NCBI RefSeq assembly: GCF_051401765.1
Contig: NC_135071.1
Coordinates: 19,260,961-19,324,960 of the forward strand
Length of the DNA stretch: 64,000 nucleotides
Direction: 5' to 3'
Source of the DNA: Calliopsis andreniformis
Taxonomy: Eukaryota; Arthropoda; Insecta; Hymenoptera; Andrenidae
Below are positions 60,829-64,000 of this stretch, in pieces. Every line of letters starts with the position of its first letter. The stretch's first letter is position 1. The position numbers were made by a program, and so were the translations under genes. Under the pieces are notes generated by a model, which saw only the letters and a program-made list of their open reading frames with translations, made no database searches and was not told the origin of the DNA.

Positions 60829-61980
60829 CCTACTAAAATAAATTGTACCACAGAAAAATTGGCCATCTTTGACTGACGATAACTTCGCGAAACATTATCG
60901 TAGAATGATAATCTTTCTTTTAAGTTAAAGCTTAAAGCCTGTACTTTAAGATGCTTCATCTAGATTTTAAATATAGTGCACTTATATTACAGTAACCTCT
61001 TAAATTTGATGGAATGTTTGTCATATCGAAAATTGTGAAGTTTGACACGATACACAGAGTTTGACAAATTTTTTTCAGGGATATTATTAACAGAAGCATA
61101 AAGCTTGAACCTTCTCCTTTAATTTAAAAAAAAGATCAAGTCAATACGATTTTTTTTCGCAAAGTTACAGCACTTCAAAGTTACCCTTGCATTTTTATAT
61201 AGCGCCAATGCAGACGGTTGATGGCAAAAATGCAAGGACAACTTTAAAGTGCTGTAACTTTGCGAAAAAAAATCGCAGCGACTTGTTCTTTTTTTTTAAT
61301 TAAAGGGGAAGGTTCGATCTATATGCTCCTGTAAGTGTTATTCCCGAAAAAAATTGTACCAAGTCTGTGCATCTCATCAAAGTTGACAATTTTCTGTATG
61401 ATAAACTGCAAAGTTTAACGACATGCACAGACTTGCTACAATTTTTTTCCGGAAATAACACTTACAGAAGCATATAGATCGAACCTTCCCCTTTAATTTA
61501 AAAAAAAGATCAAGTCAATACGATTTTTTTTCGCAAAATTACAGCACTTTAAAGTTGTCCTTGCTTTTTTGCCATCTACCGTCTGCATTGGCGCTATATA
61601 AAAATGCAAGGGTAACTTTGAAGTGCTGTAACTTTGCGAAAAAAAATCATATTGACTTGATCTTTTTTTTAAATTAAAGGGGAAAGTTCAAGCTTTAAGG
61701 TACCGTAAACCGCATTACCGAAAAAAATTTTCTGAAGACCCTGCATTCTGTCAAACTTTGCTATTTCCAATATAAAAAACATGTTTTTAGATTTACGGGG
61801 TTGAAGTGAGATGAATAAATTAATCTTACAATCGAGACATGGTATCTTAAACTAAAGATTTAAAGCTTTAATGTTAACAAAAGATCATGATCCTCTGACG
61901 ATTTTTCACGGAGTTATCGTCAGTCAAAGTTACCCAACTTTTACCCAAAATTTTTCTATAGCACAATTTATTTCAGCAGT
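60829..61980. mobile_element. Family B nested-palindrome element, copy 3 (two-module form)
   Basis: Terminal inverted repeats begin CTAAAATAAATTGT on the left (60834) and CTGAAATAAATTGT on the complement of the right (ending about 61976), and continue through the TTTGACTGACGATAACT blocks. The element is palindromic around about 61400 (GGTTCGATCTATATGCTCCT facing its complement). Each half is itself a hairpin, around about 61215 and about 61590, with arms AAAGATCAAGTCAATACGAT and GCAAAGTTACAGCACTT. It is the best-preserved copy. No protein is encoded. Confidence 0.85.
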
Positions 61981-62960
61981 GTATATTCCTCATTCTTTTG
62001 CTTATGAGAGCACTAAGCTTCCTAAAAAAAGCTCCAGCTTCCAGAAATCGCCGGCCCTCGTATTTTAATAAAGACCTACCCCAAGTAACTAAAAATACCA
62101 AGAAGGGAGCAGGCGATATTGGCGAGTTTCGTCGAGAATCTGGAGCTCCATCGGCAACGCTTTCAGCTGGTGCCGGAAATCAAGAGGACGCGTTTCGATA
62201 TCCGGTTCTCCATCGATCCTCGGTCTCTCGACTCTGCTACTCGACGCGAGACCTTGCTGACCTCCTACCACACTCCTCTACCTACCCTTCTTCGTCGCCA
62301 TCAGGTCTCGAAACATCTCCACCCGAAGAATCTCCTTCGATCTTCCCATCGTTTTTCCCCTGAAAGTCTGTCCTCTGTCGCGAAACTCTCGCGAAACGAA
62401 CGTCACCGTTAATTCCTCGATGGATAGACTCTGGGGTCTCTTTGGAGAATAAATCAGCAGGAATCCGTTTCGCCATCCATCAAACGACGAAATCGTTTAT
62501 CTTATTCTTTTCTTCGGATCGGTTCAGCGCTGGAAACGGGTTAAATCAATCGGAGATTCGAGTGGAGATAGATTTACCGAGGAGCAGGCGCAGGAATAAT
62601 AAATTCTACGCGTTTTCGCTCGGAACTATGAAGACGAATGCGTTGTTTGCTACCGGGTTGAACGAGCACCCGCGTAAATAATACTTCCCCGCTCGATGGG
62701 ATTTCAACTCGCCTGAAAGAATATTTCTGGGTAGCAACCTTCAGTAGGTTCGAAGCTCGATCTCTTGACAAGCTTCTATCGTTCAGTGTTCGTATCCCTG
62801 ACGGAACGTACAGTAATTTTACTAGGGCTATTAACGTAAGTCTTCGAAAGTTTCACAGAGTTCGGTAAGTTTTCCAATATTCTTCGGAATTCATAAGCAT
62901 TCGTGCTCCCAGTTTCTTGTGTTGAAGTTGATTAAATGTACTCAGAGTAAAGAGGATGAA
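61981..62960. other. Intron-like DNA, no gene recognised
   Basis: CpG-rich from about 62020 to 62780 with overlapping frames on both strands (up to 121 codons) and no motif, then AT-rich. Confidence 0.4.
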
Positions 62961-62961
62961 T

Positions 62962-63240
62962 ATAGAATCTTTCCATCGGTGGTGAGATATTTTCTATAAA
63001 TTTCTTGTATATTTACTCCAGAAATTTAATTAAAAGTAGCCAGAAAGTTGAGTAGCTTCACTGTGACAGCGCTGTCTGATCAAGGACGAACTTATTCCAC
63101 TGGATGTGACACAGAATCTGTTTATCAACCGTGAGATATTTGCAATACATTTACTTTAGATATTTCAGTAAAGCTAATGAGAAAACTGGTTACTTTCATC
63201 GTGCCAGCTTGTCTGACCAAGCATGTACTTAATCTACTTC
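62962..63240. repeat. Old tandem duplication of about 149 bp
   Basis: AGAATCT...GTGAGATATTT, TTTACT(C/T)(C/T)AGA, AAGTAG or AAACTGGTTACTT, and GCTGTCTGATCAAGGACGAACTTA or TTGTCTGACCAAGCATGTACTTA occur in the same order starting at 62964 and 63113. Two diverged copies are present. Its TTATTCCACTGGATGTGACAC segment resembles the 35-bp minisatellite core. Confidence 0.6.
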
Positions 63241-63351
63241 GCTTAGCTCCAAACTCCCACCGACTTCAACGAGTAATCTTTCTAAATAGCCTCGTCTACA
63301 GTCTAATTTTTGGGCCCTGATATACTCTTTAAGCTAGACCTAGTCCAACCC

Positions 63352-63394
63352 TGACCCAGACCCACCCCAGACCCACCCCAGACCCACCCCAGGC
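63352..63394. repeat. C-rich 11-bp tandem (GACCCACCCCA) just upstream of the LDLa exon
   Basis: Three copies of an 11-bp unit (GACCCACCCCA) plus partial ends form repeated CCC and CCCC runs. The opposite strand has GGGG/GGG runs that fit a G-quadruplex. The tract ends about 10 nt before the predicted branch site of the exon at 63430. Confidence 0.85.
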
Positions 63395-63400
63395 CACACA

Positions 63401-63429
63401 CTAACTCAATCCACTTTCTCTGCTTTCAG
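63401..63429 (+). promoter_or_regulatory. Branch site, pyrimidine tract and acceptor of the LDLa exon
   Basis: CTAAC at 63401-63405 sits 25 nt before the acceptor AG (63428-63429), followed by the pyrimidine tract CCACTTTCTCTGCTTTCAG. The arrangement matches that of exon 2b. Confidence 0.8.
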
Positions 63430-63594
63430 ACTCCCATTGGCTAGCCTTCGTCTGCGTTCTCATGGCGACGACGGCGCTTTCCTGTCGGCAGAGCGAGTTC
63501 CAGTGCGGCAACGGGCGCTGCGTCGCCCTGAACAAGGTGTGCAACGTCGTCGACGACTGCGGCGACGGGACCGACGAGCCGCGGCAGTGCTCGC
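63430..63594 (+). CDS. Coding exon: signal-peptide core plus LDL-receptor class A domain
   Basis: The 165-nt exon lies between TGCTTTCAG and GTGAGT and is phase 1 at both ends, the classic phase of LDLa exons. With Met-Lys-G from exon 2a or 2b the protein begins MKDSHW, then the hydrophobic stretch [14 protein letters not shown] (residues 7-20), consistent with a cleaved signal peptide. Residues 21-56 are one LDLa module with six cysteines (21, 28, 33, 40, 46, 56), FQC at 26-28, GRC at 31-33 and DDCGDGTDE at 44-52. By LDLa alignment D45, D51 and E52 are calcium ligands, while the usual Asp after cysteine 4 is Asn41. The product is secreted or a type I membrane protein; the rest lies beyond the window. 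A less likely alternative is initiation at the internal ATG 63462. I do not recognise the exact orthologue and give no gene symbol. Confidence 0.93.
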
Positions 63595-64000
63595 GTGAGT
63601 AAAACCCCTCCGTTCCCTGATCCCGCCTAAAGGGCCATCCAGAGTTTCGATCGGCGAAACGCGAGACAGACCCTCTCAGGACTTTTATTTCGCGAGGGCT
63701 TTCCCCGAGCACCGCGAACTCGTGTGCCTCGCCTGTGATTTCGGCGGAAACGCCGAGAAAGAGCTGGAAATCGAGTTACCCGCGCGTACAGCTGGGGAAT
63801 CGATCTTTCCTGCGTGGAGACGCGAAGGGAGAAACACGGGGTATGTTTGGTTGATCGACCCTTCTGAAGAAGCTGAACCTCTGTGCAAGGGAAGACGAAG
63901 ATTGTATCTGGAGCAAGTGTTTTGGTGATAGGACTGTTTTGTATTTTTGTGAGGGGTAGTATTGAGTATGTATGTAATAGGAATATATTTAAATAATGGA
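63595..64000. other. Next intron of the LDLa gene (start only)
   Basis: A GTGAGT donor opens the intron. The DNA is CpG-rich to about 63900 with small overlapping frames, and no acceptor-bounded exon could be recognised before the window ends. Confidence 0.6.

Noticed and set aside
63462..63594. Translation start at the internal ATG of the LDLa exon
   Set aside because: It would remove most of the signal peptide core. The upstream Met-Lys from either leader exon gives a complete signal peptide and a phase match.
1..64000. tRNA, rRNA, CRISPR, bacterial operons
   Set aside because: No convincing box A/box B pair, rRNA segment or spacer-repeat structure was found; the DNA is eukaryotic in character.

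Overview
The window looks like about 64 kb of a non-model insect nuclear genome, most likely a hymenopteran (bee, ant or wasp). This rests on the patchwork of AT-rich and CpG-rich DNA, very long introns with GT-AG sites and TTTGAATA-type octamer arrays, and the absence of any dense bacterial-style gene arrangement. The assignment is an inference. I found no bacterial gene, no rRNA, no convincing tRNA and no CRISPR array. Most long open frames lie in GC-rich DNA with few stops on either strand and look like chance frames.

The one gene I can support is on the + strand and spans most of the window. Its best exon is 63430-63594, a phase 1-1 exon encoding the hydrophobic core of a signal peptide followed by one six-cysteine LDL-receptor class A (LDLa) module. 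The start codon comes from upstream. Two homologous copies of one exon lie at 8176-8354 and 25347-25519. Each has its own acceptor, one upstream ATG at exon nucleotides 11-13, an in-frame stop, and the end ATG-AAG-G just before an identical GTGAGT donor. Joining either copy to 63430 gives a start of MKDSHWLAF..., a good signal peptide. The two copies therefore look like alternative leader exons that give the same protein but different 5' UTRs and different upstream ORFs. Using both in one transcript would create a third short upstream ORF. A possible non-coding first exon ends at 4563. The gene continues beyond position 64000.

The rest is leader-gene intron or upstream DNA filled with repeats. 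Family A is a tandem repeat of exactly or almost exactly 374 bp, in three separate arrays (5.45-6.75, 34.34-35.57 and 50.24-51.32 kb). Family B is a set of nested-palindrome elements of 0.76-1.15 kb with terminal inverted repeats (14.81-15.95, 38.59-39.35 and 60.83-61.98 kb). A and B share a core around an A8/T8 tract and appear to be one superfamily. Three TTTGAATA octamer arrays (27.4, 42.1 and 47.8 kb), a dispersed 35-37 bp minisatellite (11.4, 30.4 and 45.3 kb), a 48-bp minisatellite (54.0 kb) and several shorter ones (9, 10, 19, 21 and about 28 bp) make up most of the remainder. There is also a possible TA-flanked miniature transposon at 11.3-11.8 kb, a 25-28 bp hairpin at 12.9 kb that resembles a small-RNA precursor, and a G-quadruplex motif at 28.79 kb. 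A C-rich tract lies directly upstream of the LDLa exon's branch site.

The most interesting items are the duplicated leader exons with position-matched upstream ORFs, the palindromic family B elements inside a presumably transcribed intron, and the link between families A and B.
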